From Annona cherimola (Eukaryota > Streptophyta > Magnoliopsida > Magnoliales > Annonaceae), in assembly GCA_030490835.1 (NCBI GenBank), contig CM059973.1, positions 87,379,641 through 87,443,640 of the forward strand: a stretch of DNA of 64,000 nucleotides. Direction: 5' to 3'. How positions within the stretch are numbered: the first letter of the stretch is position 1; each line of letters begins with the position of its first letter. The position numbers were made by a program, and so were the translations under genes. Below, one piece after another: positions 46,671 to 59,439 of the stretch. The notes beneath the pieces are model-generated. The model saw only the letters and a program-made list of their open reading frames with translations. It was not told where the DNA came from and searched no databases.

Positions 46671-48467
46671 TGATTGGGTTTTTCAATTGTAATCAATTTG
46701 TTTTTTTTAAAATAAAAAAATTCGGCCATCCACCTAGATGACTAAGTACTTGACTAATGTATACTCTAAGAGCAAGATAATGAGATTATTATATTATCAA
46801 ACTTAGAATACTAGACCTTCCTACCTTAATAACCTATATACACTCACATCAGGCATTTGGTTACTGAAGTGGTAATATAATCAATGTGCTTGATTTTGAT
46901 TTAATTAACACATGAACCTCATGCACCCTAATGAATCCCAAAGTTATATATATTCATGGATAAATTAATTTTGTTTCAACCAAACGTTGAATTATAAAGG
47001 TTAGAATATAGATAATTGATAAAGGTATATTTATTTATGAAAATAACAATATATTAATTTAAATGACCAGAGAATTAATTAATTTCCCAAAGGTAATAAT
47101 TCAAAAATCCAAAGCACTTTCATCTTCAATTTTACTGCTCGATCATATATATTTTTGGGCCAACGATGTATCATTATTCCTGCAGTGCGGAGGTATATTT
47201 CTGTTAACTCGCTTATAACCACTGGAGTCCAAAAGCCCTCCATTCTGTCAATGACGACGGACAAAAGGGTCCAAATTTCAGAAATAGAATGCACTGCATT
47301 GGGTCAAAAAACAGAAAATTGCTACAAATTGATCGACGACTGCTATTAATTTTCAAAATCTAATTATCAAGGGAAAATGGTGCCCATGTATTTATGTGAC
47401 GCAGGGCCCACCACCATGATACTCAATTATTCATATTCTAGCATCATTCCCTGCCACCTTTGGGCACAAACATCCAGTGAAATGTCGACAAGATCCGACG
47501 AGGGAACGACGAGTTGATGGGACGAAGCTTCCGGAATTCCGCACACAACGGCACAAGAGCCGAAATGGAATGGAATTTCTCATTTTTCAAAAATATTTTT
47601 TCCAAAATTTATGGGTTGTTCCCAACTAACATAGGAGGGGATGATCGTAGAATATGATTTTTTATTTCTCAAAAATATTTTTTTCATTCTTAAAAAATAA
47701 CAAATTATTTTTCATTTCTAATACAAATTTTTTCAATCCCAATACATCTTTTCTCATTTTTAATATACTTCCATTGTAATTATTTTTTATTTAAAAATTA
47801 TTTATTCACAAACAAATAATATTTTAGACAATGAAAATATCATATTAAAACTTTAAAAGTAATATATAACTTAAACAATTTTATTTTGTTAATGCATATA
47901 TTTGATTTTGATAAACTTAGATAAATAATACTAAGTGCATCGAGTGGAATAAATTTTCATCATATCATCATTCAATAAATTATATTAAATTGTGAACCTA
48001 GGGCGCATCCTAGTTGATCCCAAGCTGGCTCTGCTTCGTTGGAACCAGTTCCTCAAACGTGGAGTCCCTTAGTTTTCAAACCACCATGATAAGTCCAACT
48101 TATGCACTAGGTTTATTAAAATTTATTCAGTTATTATATCTTCGAAAACATCATGATTGATTGGATGCATGCTTATTGGATGGACAACAATGAATAGTAT
48201 TATGATTGAGCTTGCTGTTATTGTTGTCATGACCCGCCAAATGATCAGATCACGGTGATGAATAACTTTGATTTATGATGCACATCGTATATAGTTTTCA
48301 CGTTTGGAATCATATCCACCAGAATAGAAATCTATATATTAAGAAAATATTTAAAAATTCCATTAAAAGGGGTGCGAAATATAATAATTTTTTTATAATA
48401 ATTAGTTTTAATGTAATATAGAAAACTAGACATTTTGGTGCTAAGCCCAATATGTCAACCTGGGAGT
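46671..48467. other. AT-rich intergenic DNA with MITE remnants
   Basis: No gene is recognised. A family B-like remnant is visible at about 47780-47995 (AGACAATGAAAATATCATAT, TAAATAATACTAAGTGCATC then GAGTGGAATAAATTTTCATC). Open frames at 47079-47349 on both strands overlap each other and have no domain. Confidence 0.35.
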
Positions 48468-48470
48468 TAA

Positions 48471-48756
48471 GGGTTTGTTTGATATTGAGAAAAAAAATGA
48501 AGGAAAAAATTGCCAGGAAAAGTTTGAAAACGAGAGAAAGTAATTTGATGTAATAAAAGTAATGATTATGAGTAAAAAAAATAAGGATAAAATATAGTAA
48601 TTATATGAAAAGATACAAAAAGTTTTGAATTATAAAGATAATAATAATAAATAAAATAATTAAGTAATTAAGATGCTACATCACATATATTTAAAAATAG
48701 TGCGGAAAGAGGAATTTTTTTCCTCCTTTCCTTTGTTACCAAATCGAAACGGAACC
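48471..48756. repeat. Tourist-type MITE with TAA target duplication
   Basis: It starts GGGTTTGTTTGATATTGAG and ends GTTACCAAATCGAAACGGAACC, and is flanked by TAA on both sides (48468-48470 and 48757-48759). Length is 286 bp. Interior motifs (TAATTATATGAAAAGATACA, GATGCTACATCACATA) resemble those of the other Tourist-like copies. There is no protein. Confidence 0.65.
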
Positions 48757-48759
48757 TAA

Positions 48760-51700
48760 AATTGCCAGTCGTAAAATTTTGGAAGAAAATTGTTAGGACA
48801 AGTCCAAGCACAAAGTTGATATGCTTTTTACATAGGTTATCTCAAAAAGAAAAGACTATTCCTTTCCCACAAAAAAGAACATTTGGCTGATATTTCTTTC
48901 AGGAAACGGTTATGGAGACATAAAGGGATTATAGAAACCAGCACGTGATTTGTTTGTGGTGCTCATCTTCTCTTTCCATCTCATTGGCTTATTGCTGGTT
49001 TATGATGGTGCGGCCAACCACCTCCACAAAATAATGTGAGCCAGGCTACCCCTTTTTACAAATTTAAGCATTTGTTTATGAAACTTTTCGGGTAGATCAA
49101 AAAAAGGCAAAAAAAAAAGAAGAAGAAGAAACTTACCCAACCTTCGAAATAATGCTCGGGATGAGTTGATGAGAGTATATCTTGGTGTACGTAGGAGGAC
49201 AATCCGACAATTCGTGGAATTGATTTTATTATCCTCTACGCTAATTAATATATTATCATCTAAGATAAAATAATCGAAATGGGTAATCTAATTATATGTG
49301 TGTCAGAGATTATCTCCATGCTAAAATTTAATTAAACTAGAAAACAACAAAACATGCACAATGATGTCATAATCAGCTTTATGTTAGCTCCTGTTATATA
49401 TGTATATGTACAAAGGTTGGAAGGATCGCTTTGTAAGCCAAATACCGTTTGTAAACCATAGTTTAAAAAAATCTAATCTTCAAAGAAAATGGCTATCCTT
49501 GTCTCTCATTTGAAAATTGAAACTGACGATTCATGAATAATAACGATATATACCTGATGAGGCGCCCAGAAGGTAGCGACTAGCAGAGTTCATGGGTTTG
49601 CGAGGGGCCTTTTCGAGGGTAAGTAGGCCTATCACAGCAGAAACGTGCTGTCGAAGGAATGATGCACTGTATTGGTGGGTTTTAATGATTTCTAGCCCGC
49701 CCCTTCACTAGTCTAGTCAGTATTCATGGCAAGCCCAGATGTCCATTCCAATTCCAAAAGTTGGACTGATTGACTCGCCCAACTCATATCTGGGCTGTAT
49801 CTTCCCAGTGAGACTCGTTGGGTGATCCAGACTTTTATTAGTTTCTCTCTCCATTTCATACGACGAGGAAAAACTAGATTAACAGAAAATTTAAAAGTTT
49901 TGAAAGATATATATTGCTTTTTTCAAAAAAAATTGAAATTTCTTTCCTCATTGCAGGACCCCGATTTAAAATATATAGAAATTATAAAAATACTACTATA
50001 TGGTGTATTGGTTAAAAGATAAAACTTTTGAATTTAAAAATTTTAACTTTCTATAATTATCATATTTTTAAATTATTTATTTGTATTTTTTTATACAGAC
50101 GGCTCTATTTTTTAATTATTTCTATACAACTACGTATATAATTAATCTATTTATTTTAACTTTATTATCTTTATTTTTCAGTATTATCTTTATTATAACA
50201 CATTATTTTCTCTTATTCTACATCACCTTTCAAACGCATCCGCAAGTTAAAAAGACTAACGAAGTCTATCAATGGAATTACAGCCTGAAGCGCAAAAATT
50301 TTTGCTTCCGGTTCTCACATCTGAATTTCGGAAATCGGTGTTTCGCGCATTCTGTGCGTCTTCTTGGTTCGTAAGAGAAGCTTTGTCTGGATCGACAAAC
50401 ATTGTAAACAGCCGGAGCAGTAATTGATGGGTTCCACTATAATGGAATACATTCCGCCGAAGTAAATATGGGAAATGAATTCAATTAATGGTTGTGTGAA
50501 TGCATATAAGTAATTTTCATATTTTACTCACAATTTTATATCTTTTTAGTAATAAATCCCACAGAAAACTTTGATTAAAATAAATTTTGACACCTTAATT
50601 TAGGAAGAAAAAATATTTGGCTTCTTTTGGTAGTGAGAAAAAAAATGATTATGGTTTATTTAAAATCTATTTTCTGTGATGTGTTTGAGAGGGGGAAAGT
50701 TGGAGAAATTTTTTTTTTTTTTAAAAAAGTTAAAAAATAATGCGATGGCTTTCGGTCGTTTTTTTAAGCTCCTCTCCAATTACACCACAGGTGATGGATT
50801 TGAATCCAACATAAGATTGCGGCAGCCACCAGATATTCCTTCGTGCGGTGGAGTAGGTTTCATCAAATTGGAAAGCCTCTGGCAGAAGAATCAACGTCTA
50901 CCAATCGAAGAGATATGGACATGAATGATGAATCCAAACCGTCCATAAATGCATCTGCCATGATACTGCCACGTGGAAGGTGTTGATCACGTGGGGTGTT
51001 GAGGGTGCTCATCGAGTACTCCTGGAAGTTATCCGATATGGATGGGACACCATCTCAATTTGGGAGCCTCGAAATCCAGCTCCTCAGTTCCCATTAGTCA
51101 AAGCTCGTATCTCACACACACATGACAACCGTACAAACCGATCTGGATCGCAGGTGCCAGCACGTGCAGGATCCCCGCCGTTGATCATCACTTTGTATGG
51201 AATGGAATTGAGATGTTACATTCTCATATAAAAAAAATTTCATTTCTAAAGTTGCTTTTTCGATTTCATATCTAGTATACTAACTTTATTTTTCGTTACC
51301 AATACTATTTTTCTTGATTTTTGATCAAACTTTTTACTCGTAATCTTCTCGAGGAAGGTGGGGAGACGGACGTCCATTTCATGAGAAAAGGTGTCAAGCG
51401 AACTTCAAATGCAGCTCTTCGAATTTCAATATCACACAAGATGGGCAGAAAATGGAAGTTAACACGTCTAATTCTGCTCAATATAACGGAACTCAAACCA
51501 TCCCTTCATACTACAAAACAAATATAAAAACTTTGGTTCTTTAATTACGGGAAGAAAACACACACACACACACACTCTAACTATTGGAGAGCCTTCACTC
51601 GACTGCTACCTTATTTTAGATTTTATTTTAAGAAGTAGACGAGCAAGTTGGCCTGATCCCAATCATGTCGTCACAACCCACATTTTGGAGGTCAAACGTC

Positions 51701-52725
51701 CTCATGAATAGGAGGTCGAATATATGTAGCAGGGGGAGGAAACAAAAGGGCAGAAGCGGATCAGTATTCCAGGAGGGTGGCTGCAGCAATCATACAAAGG
51801 TTGGAAATTCCCATTCTCCTTGCTTTGGAGCCTTCACCATCAATCTACTCTCTTCCTGCGCTTGGAACATTTTGAGTAAGTGGACAACATAATCTGACCC
51901 TTGTATTCTGTCTCTTTAGTGGGCCGTCTGATGATTGTGCTGGTATTGAGGCTGCTGCTTCAAGGACGAAGCGAAATGACGCCTGCTGGTGCTGGGGACC
52001 CTCGACTCCTCGTGGAAAAAGGACTGACATGCTTGTCCGGTTGTTCATCATGCTCCATTTCACGCTTTCAACGTTCTATAATAATGAAATTCATAAAATG
52101 AATTTATGTCCATCTATTTATTTCTTGGAAATTTCAATTTTGTATCCGTATTATCTTATCTAGCTATCATCTGTTCCAATCGCTCCAATATGTTTTGATT
52201 TAATTTAAACATTGGCTAATATGAATTAATTCATGGAACCTTTTGACTTGGACGGAGCACACAAAATCAAAAAAATTATTCACTTCAATTGGACATTTAA
52301 ACTAATCAAACCACGAACCCAGATATTAGAACGCATTAACCTCCAGTCCCGTTTCAATAAATCGGTTGTAAACGCAGGATAGCGATGTGATAGTCTCCAA
52401 ACTATAATAAAGAGGGTGCTCATAAAGTGACGAAACAGGAAAACCGGTTGCCAGCAGTGTGCGGAGTTTTTTGATACTCGGGCAATCCGTGCTGCTTCAT
52501 GCTCGGCCACCCAAAAAAGGTTTATATGCTGTGGACCGCTCTGTTACAACTGGCTTAAACCTGCAAAAGTGCAGACGGTTGCAACCATATACAGCAAATA
52601 CCGAGCATCTGAGAGGCCCTCACTCACCCGTGATGGTTACTGGTGGTATGATCGTACACATCGCCCAAGCAGAAAACATTTTCATGACATTGCCATGGGA
52701 CTCGTGCGGTCCATCTGTCTCTTTC
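48760..52725. other. Intergenic DNA, no supported gene
   Basis: At about 50040-50230 the strings CAACTACGTATATAATTAAT, TTATTTTAACTTTATTATCT and TAACACATTATTTTCTC match the internal motif order of Tourist-like MITEs. At about 50780-50850 GTGATGGATTTGAATCCAAC resembles a tRNA-type B-box. The stretch 51650-52100 is less AT-rich with several overlapping open frames but no recognised domain. An (AC)n microsatellite lies near 51558-51574. Confidence 0.35.
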
Positions 52726-52729
52726 TTTC

Positions 52730-52789
52730 CTTGTCTTCTTCTTCTTCTTCCCTCTTTTTTTTTTTTTTGATGAAACTTGTCTTCTTCTT
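52730..52789 (-). repeat. Micro-retroinsertion: TTTCATC plus poly(A), flanked by a 14-bp duplication
   Basis: CTTGTCTTCTTCTT is present at 52730-52743 and 52776-52789. Between them is a T run followed by GATGAAA, that is, TTTCATC then poly(A) on the - strand, the same tip as the insertion at 19303. The duplicated target is itself a CTT repeat, which weakens the case a little. Confidence 0.55.
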
Positions 52790-53742
52790 AGGCAGTGAGC
52801 AGTCCTTGAACCTACAAAACAGCATCCCATCCATCAGCTAGCCAGCTTTGTCCAGTTCTCTTTTTGTCACAAGAAAAGGCTCCTACGTCAACTTCACGGC
52901 CTAATTACGCAGAAATTCATTCTTTTTTAAGTAACAGGCCCCTATTGTTAGATTATATAAAGTTACTTAATATATTACTCTTTGAATTCAGATAGCAAGT
53001 ACAAGCTTTCCATATTATGGGATATAGTAGTAGAATCAGGGAGTCCAAGCGTCTCTTCCCTCTATGATAATAAACATAGGAAGTCAGGAATTTACACGAT
53101 TTCTAACGTATGTTATTAGAGCTCAAGGTATGAAGTTTGAGTATAATAGATATCATAATTGCTTATATGCTGATATGCTTTATTGTTATGATAGTTTATT
53201 TGCAAATTAAAATTGCATATATTAGTTTCATCTATTTCTTTGTGGTTATAACAGATTTTATGGGAATTGAATGCATGAATATTTTGAAATTCTCTATTTA
53301 GATGACTTATTTCAACGAGGACTTGTCTGTCCGACATTAATTAAGATTTTAATGTAAATTTACCATAAAAACTCATTTAAGTGAATTTATTGATATCATG
53401 GTGATTGAAAAAAATGTACTACATATCGCATAAAACAATCATAGTTTTTATTAATAAATTTTCTTAATCTAAATATAAAAGTAGAATTATATATTTGTTT
53501 GCTGGATATGTATTTTAAATAAGTGAACTTGCTCGTTTGGCACTAGCGATAGTCCCATTGTCTCCTGCTTGAGAGGCACGTCAACGATGCAATAAAAAGT
53601 TTTCTGATTCATTATTAATATAATTTTGGTTTGACTTGATATCTTAATTATCAAGTTTTCTTGCTATTTTATATTTTAACTATTTTTCACATCTTTCCAT
53701 ACCACTTTTTTTATTTTTTACTCGTATTATTAGTTGAGAAAT

Positions 53743-54153
53743 AATCATGTTGGCTCAGGCTAAGCACATAACTCGCTTAGTCCATCTTGAAAAATCTATT
53801 TAAAATATTTTTTCTTTTGCCTTCATATATTTGTTTATCTAGTTATATTTCATGTATAAATCTAATTTTACCATTTTTAGATATGTGTATATATTTTTAA
53901 AGATTTTTAAACATCTATGTACACATCATAAAAAAGTAAAATTTTGGTTTAAATATTAAATGCACTTGTTTACATATATAGATATAGATGTTTAAAAATC
54001 TCAAAAAAATATACACATATCCAAAAATGACAAAACTTAATTTAAATATACTCATATAAACAAGTGTATAAAAAATAAAAAAACATTATAAATAACTTTT
54101 TTGAAGTAGATTAAGTAAGCCATTTGCTTAGCCTAAGCTAACATGATCACTTT
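53743..54153. repeat. Foldback MITE with CATGTTGGCTCAGGCTAAGC arms
   Basis: The left arm ATCATGTTGGCTCAGGCTAA then GCACATAACTCGCTTAG is matched by the complement of the right arm (ATCATGTTAGCTTAGGCTAA then GCAAATGGCTTACTTAA). The core has TTTCATGTATAAATCTAATT, TTACCATTTTTAGATATGTG and their inverted partners. It is a sister of the element at 2124-2505. Confidence 0.65.
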
Positions 54154-54379
54154 TCTAATTAATTTATTACTTCTATCGAATTATATTACTCACTAACTTT
54201 TTCAAAAATTTTCCCATTAATTTTCGCTACTTTTTTTTCACATCTTAACAATTCAACCTTCCCGTAAATTTTAAAAGAAGAAATGGTTCGGAAATTACAA
54301 TGTAGTAGATAGGGTGTTTGTGCCTTTCTAGCAATATTTAATTAGGATTGAATTTTGTGTATTATAAATCTTAATTACT

Positions 54380-57300
54380 TTAAATAAATTTACCCTTCAT
54401 TGCAATTGGTGTCCACAGTTGCAACAAAATGAATCTTCATTCCTATTAGCGGACTTTATCTATAAATTGCAATGAAATATTTCTCTTTGCAAAAAAAATG
54501 GTTGCTGTAATGTGCATTGCAACAAAATTTAGAACAAAAATATTTTGGTTGCAATTAATATACACAATTACAAATTTTAATAATTATGGATCCTAATATA
54601 CAAGATTTATCTACAAATTGCAACCAAAATATTTGGTCGCAATGATTTAATTTTATTAAAATTATTATATATTTTCATAATTGAATTATTAAAAGGGAGA
54701 AAATTGACCGAAGAGATTATTACTTTTTATTCAAAATCATATGTCCTTCAATTGAATGGTTTATTTACAATGATTATCAATAAAGAAAGTCAAATGAAAA
54801 TTATTTAAAGATATATAACGATGCATAAGTTATTACCTAATAATTTCACTAGATTATTATTTTTATAAGTAAATATACTTGGATAAATAATTCTTATTAA
54901 TTTTTATTTCTTCTAATAAAAAAAGTATATAATATATATTTTGGTATACTCAATGCACAATAGAGGATATGGTACATCGGTTGTCACCCAACCCTCCTCG
55001 ACCCAACTTATACCCCCTTTAGTACAATATACTATTTCACATGGGGCTTCTTTTCTCTCTTCCAGGCTTCCAAGTGAGCAACCGCTGCACCTTATCCTTC
55101 TCATTCGCTGTCGTCTTTCCATTCCTTTTTCTTCTCCCAGTCGTTCATGTTGCTGGTGCGCTCAAGTGCCTGGGCAAACTGTTAGAGATTCTTCACCAAT
55201 TGTTGCTTCGTTGTTGTTGTCGCACCACTCTGCTAGTCTTCTTTTCCTGCTTCTTTTTGTTGTTGTCTCCAAACCTGGTTCTTTTCCACTCTCTAATTTC
55301 ACACGCTGCTGTCTTTCCCCTGCACAGGTGAGGTCGTGGACCTTATTCCTTTCTTGTTTCCCTCTTCTTCTTCTTCTTCTTCTTCTCTCTCCCTCCCTCC
55401 CTCCCTCCCTCCCTCTTCTGAATCGTCTCTCACCAGCCGTCGTCGTTACTGGCCTACACATGGTAAACCTAAACCGAACCTTGTTCATGATTTCCTTAAA
55501 TCAAAGCATGTGAAACATGCATTCATATTAGATTTCATGGATTTGGGCTTATTGAGGATAGATTTGGTAAATAGAATGGTTATTAAGACCGATCAAAACT
55601 CTAGCTGAGGCTTCACAAAAGAACAGGTGCGTAGACTAAATCTTGTTGTAGATATTTTTAAAGAAATTTTCACAAGGTTTAAGGCAAAATCCATGTAGGT
55701 ATGAAGCTTGAAACTAAGCTGAATGAGAAGACAACCATGGCAACTGCGAGTAATAGGTCATCCGACCTCATACAAGGATCATAACCTCTGTGTTCTGGAT
55801 GGGAATGGTTTTAGATGAAGACCTTTAAGATTTTTATGCAAAAAATATACATATGGGTGCTAGAAGTTGGTGGTAGTACAAAACCCCCTAAAATAGCTTT
55901 GTTAGTTTTATTAATAATGTTGATATTAAATCTTACATACATGTAAATTAATATGAAGTGAATCAATGAATTTTAGTATACTAAAATCCAATAGAATGGA
56001 TTGGAAATGGTCAACCACATGAAAGGGATGGTTTGGATCATGTAGGTTAGCTCTTTGATTTGATGTTCTTATGAAATTTCTAGTTCTCTTGCCTCGTAGT
56101 TCATATAAGCTTTGATTTTGCCAAAAACAACAGCTATGGAGGAGGATTTTGATAGAGACTTCTGTAGAACTGCATCTCCTTGCAGAGTAATGGAAGCTTC
56201 TATTAGCGAGATTGGTTTTCCACGTTTGTAGTAATTAAATTATTAGCTTTTCTCAAAGCTTGTGGACATGCTTGAGCTTCCAAATGCATTCATAATTAGT
56301 CTGATATGGATTGTACTCGCTACTTTTATTGTGCTCTGTGTTTGATGTTGTGAAAGTATTGCATTTTGTTTCTTATTACTAATGTTTTTATAGTTTTTTT
56401 GTACGAATTTTGGAAGTTGGAAACTGACAAAAACATGTTATAGATTGAAATTCTAAAGAAGGTATTGCATTGCACATGTGTGAATTGTGTAAAAACGGGT
56501 GTCTCAAATAGCTTATTATTGTAACCCTATGGTGTTCCTAGGAGTTCGGGGGTTTCATGTCAATCTTCTCTAGAAAATTAAGTTGATGAAATAAGTGGTT
56601 GTGGTTTTAATTATTAGAAACCTCCCCCACTTCAGTACATTTAATTTCATGTGAGTGATGATTCACACAATAGTCCTGATTTCTGTTCTTTTCAACAACA
56701 ATGCTGATGGTTTTACTTTGCTTTCAAGGTAAGAATTAGTCATTGATTTATATATGGTTCTGGCTTAGTTCTACAGTATATTCATGGCTTAACTGCTTGA
56801 GGACTTCAATCTGCACCAATCTGCACCAATCTTTCAGGATGCTAGTTTCTTCATACTCCCAGTATGCAGATTTTGTTATTGTTGCTGATGAACAATGTGT
56901 TTCAATATTTTTCTATTTCATTTTTCATCTTGCTTTTTTCTTAAGTTGATATTGCTATAAGAACTTGGACAAGAAAAAGCATACATTAGTGAGTTCAGTA
57001 TTCACCTCACATTCATTTCCTTTGTCTTGGTAAGGACCATTTTAAGCGTTTCTACCCTTTTTTCACCGTTAATATGCTAGGAAAATTGTACTATCGACAT
57101 TGGATTGATACTTTCAGTCAATCTATTCTTGCTTTACCTCATAAATTTCTCATATTCTCTGTCACATGATTGTTTCTATGTAAAGTTGTCATCATGCTAT
57201 TTGTATTCTCAAATTCCTCATTTTTATTTTCTGTTTGCATTTAAAGAGAACTCAGTATCTTATACATAGATAGGAATGACATCACATTTGTAATCCCTTC

Positions 57301-58119
57301 TGCTATATTGTTGGAAACTTAGAATTTTTTAAATTTAGGAATAATGTTGGTTAGTGAAAGAATATGAGAAATATTAAACTTATCCATGTGATGCTTCCAC
57401 GCAAGGCTTAGTAGCCACTATGGAACATGTAACTCTTCTTTAATGTATGATTTGGAGACGTGTTCTAGTAGTTCTTTTGTTTCATCGATGTGTATACTTA
57501 TACTTTTTAAAAAAAAAAAAATTTGGCAGGGCTATGAAGGCATGAGTATGACATTCATTGGGAGTTCTTATCTTGGAATAGGGCATTTAGGGTCGTTTAT
57601 TTGACTTCATTGTATGCATATCTAATTAGAAACCATTTTATTGATATAAATTTTAGTTATGTAAACTATGAATTATGTATGGATGTTGAACTAAAAAAAT
57701 ATGTGGATTTTTTAATAACAAATATGTGCTTTTGATTATATTATTAGGTAATTGTGAAATGGCAACAAAATAATTTTTTAAATTTTTCGTTGCAAATAAT
57801 GTTAGGCTGGATAGGCTTTTTTGCAACCATTTTTCACGTTGCAATTAATGTTGGGTTAGATCGGGTTAGCCGTTTGCAACGAATTAGTTGCTAATGGTGA
57901 ACATTGGTTGGTGCGGGCCACAATTCGTAACCAAAAACTTGATTGCTACTGCATAATATTAGCAACCACTTGCTAGTTGGTTGCTATTAACTTTTAGCAA
58001 TGGGCTTATAGCAACCATCATACAAACAAATATTTTTGGCTGCTAATTCATATTAGCAATGAAAAAAGCCCTTATAGCAACCAAAAAACTCGTTGCTATA
58101 GCTGCATTCCGTTGTAGTG
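54380..58119. mobile_element. CACTA-like element, right terminus clear, left terminus not found
   Basis: The right end reads CATTCCGTTGTAGTG (to about 58119), whose complement CACTACAACGGAATG is a CACTA-type terminus. Repeats of GTTGCAA, TAGCAACC and GGTTGCTA crowd 57755-58115, and TTGCAAC / GGTTGCAATT repeats crowd 54415-54650. They look like the two subterminal regions of one roughly 3.7-kb element. The middle holds a pyrimidine-rich, gene-leader-like stretch (55000-55440) but no transposase I can recognise. The left CACTA tip was not found, so the left boundary is approximate. Confidence 0.5.
55000..56200 (+). other. Pyrimidine-rich transcript-like segment inside the CACTA-like element
   Basis: A long run of CTT and CCCT repeats (CCCTCTTCTTCTTCTTCTTC, CTCCCTCCCTCCCTCCC at about 55358-55412) follows many TTGTTG and TTTCTTCT strings. 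It then runs into CATGGTAAACC (55459-55469) and a more balanced sequence. Open frames (54941-55513, 55336-55608) are mostly translated simple repeats. It could be a captured 5' end of a host gene or only low-complexity sequence. No protein family is recognised. Confidence 0.3.
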
Positions 58120-58309
58120 CTTCAGTCATGCTCAAAAATTTGTTTTATAAAATTATATATTTTGTCTTTCGGGTTCATTTTTATGTAAACCTTGTCATAT
58201 AAAAGCGGTTTCGTATAACATCTTCAAACTTTAAGTTTTTAATGTTTGATGGAAAATTTAGTCGATTCATTGTATTTAACATTATTTGTTTAGCTAGAAG
58301 ACAAAGTTT

Positions 58310-58640
58310 CATACAAATTAAATATGTGCATGAACTACATTTGCTCAAAAATAGGTATATTTATATGTAAATTGGAAAAAAGCTTAGATTTATTTATATT
58401 GAAATGTAATAATTTTTATATAATAGAAATGATATTCTGTACTGTTTATATATTGAAAATATAATTTTAAAATTGATATTTAATATTAAATTATTTTATT
58501 GCATTAATTTTATAATTTGTAATTGGGGCCCATGCACAATAATACTAGACAAGTGAATGGATTTTCAAGATATTATAAATGATGCTAAATGCAGTAGATA
58601 GAGTAGATTTTCCATCAACCATCAAAATATTCAAAGTAAA
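58310..58640. repeat. Foldback MITE, family B, copy
   Basis: TTTATATGTAAATTGGAAAA, TACTGTTTATATATTGAAAA, AAATTATTTTATTGCATTAA and the right shoulder ATGATGCTAAATGCAGTAGA then TAGAGTAGATTTTCCATCAA match the family order. No coding is present. Confidence 0.55.
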
Positions 58641-58669
58641 AAAGATTACATAAAAAAGGGTTTCATAAA

Positions 58670-59135
58670 AACATCCTCATTTATCTTCATTAGGTAGGAT
58701 ACCCTTGAGTTGAGTATCCTAAAATGGGTAAAATAAGTTCATATTTTTATACTTATAGGGTAGGGTAGATTTCGAATAAAAAAATACTCAATTTAATTAG
58801 AGTAGGTAGGTCCTAAAGTCTGAATACCCATAGCCTGCCCAAATTATTAATATATATTTAATATAAATTTCACAAAATATTTTTGACAATGAAAACATAA
58901 ATGTATTCTTTAAATATATAGGAATTTGTTTAATATTAATTATTTAGTAAATTTAATAAATTATTAAAAATTATATAATTATCATCTTGATTTTAGGTAT
59001 GCAATTTTAAAAAATATGGTAAAATATGCTTAAAATCGACTCAAACTAAAATAAAACAGGGTAGAAATTTTTAATAATGAGATAAGAGTAGTATGTGCCC
59101 AGTTAAACCTACTCGACACAGGTTGTGCCCCAACC
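58670..59135. repeat. hAT-like non-autonomous repeat, family D copy 2
   Basis: It begins about AGGTAGGATACCCTTGAGTT and contains TATAGGGTAGGGTAGATTTC, ending near AAACCTACTCGACACAGGTT. The interior aligns by eye with the repeat at 38870-39600 in the same orientation (ATTTAGTAAATTTAATAAAT, TATCATCTTGATTTTA). No target duplication was found. Confidence 0.45.
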
Positions 59136-59439
59136 GTCTTTATATCATCTTACGCACTGCCGACAGTCATCACGTACGGAGTACAGACGGCTTCTGTTAC
59201 GAGATGTGTCACGGTTCCCCAAGCATTCAGAGGACACCATCATCTTCCTATGTAATGAAAATCAACATAAATTAAGGGGGTGTTACGAATGATCCTGTGA
59301 ACTTAAATGAGATATGTATAATAATAGATTTTATATTCCTAACATAGAATTTTTAATTTTTAATATATTTTTTTATATTTTCGATAAAACTTGTCATCGC
59401 ATCGTTGCCATCTCATCTTATTTTTATATATGTTAGATC

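Noticed and set aside
54941..55608. Open frames of 90-190 codons, serine/leucine rich
   Set aside because: They are translations of CTT, CCT and TTG repeats, with similar length in several frames; not evidence of a protein.
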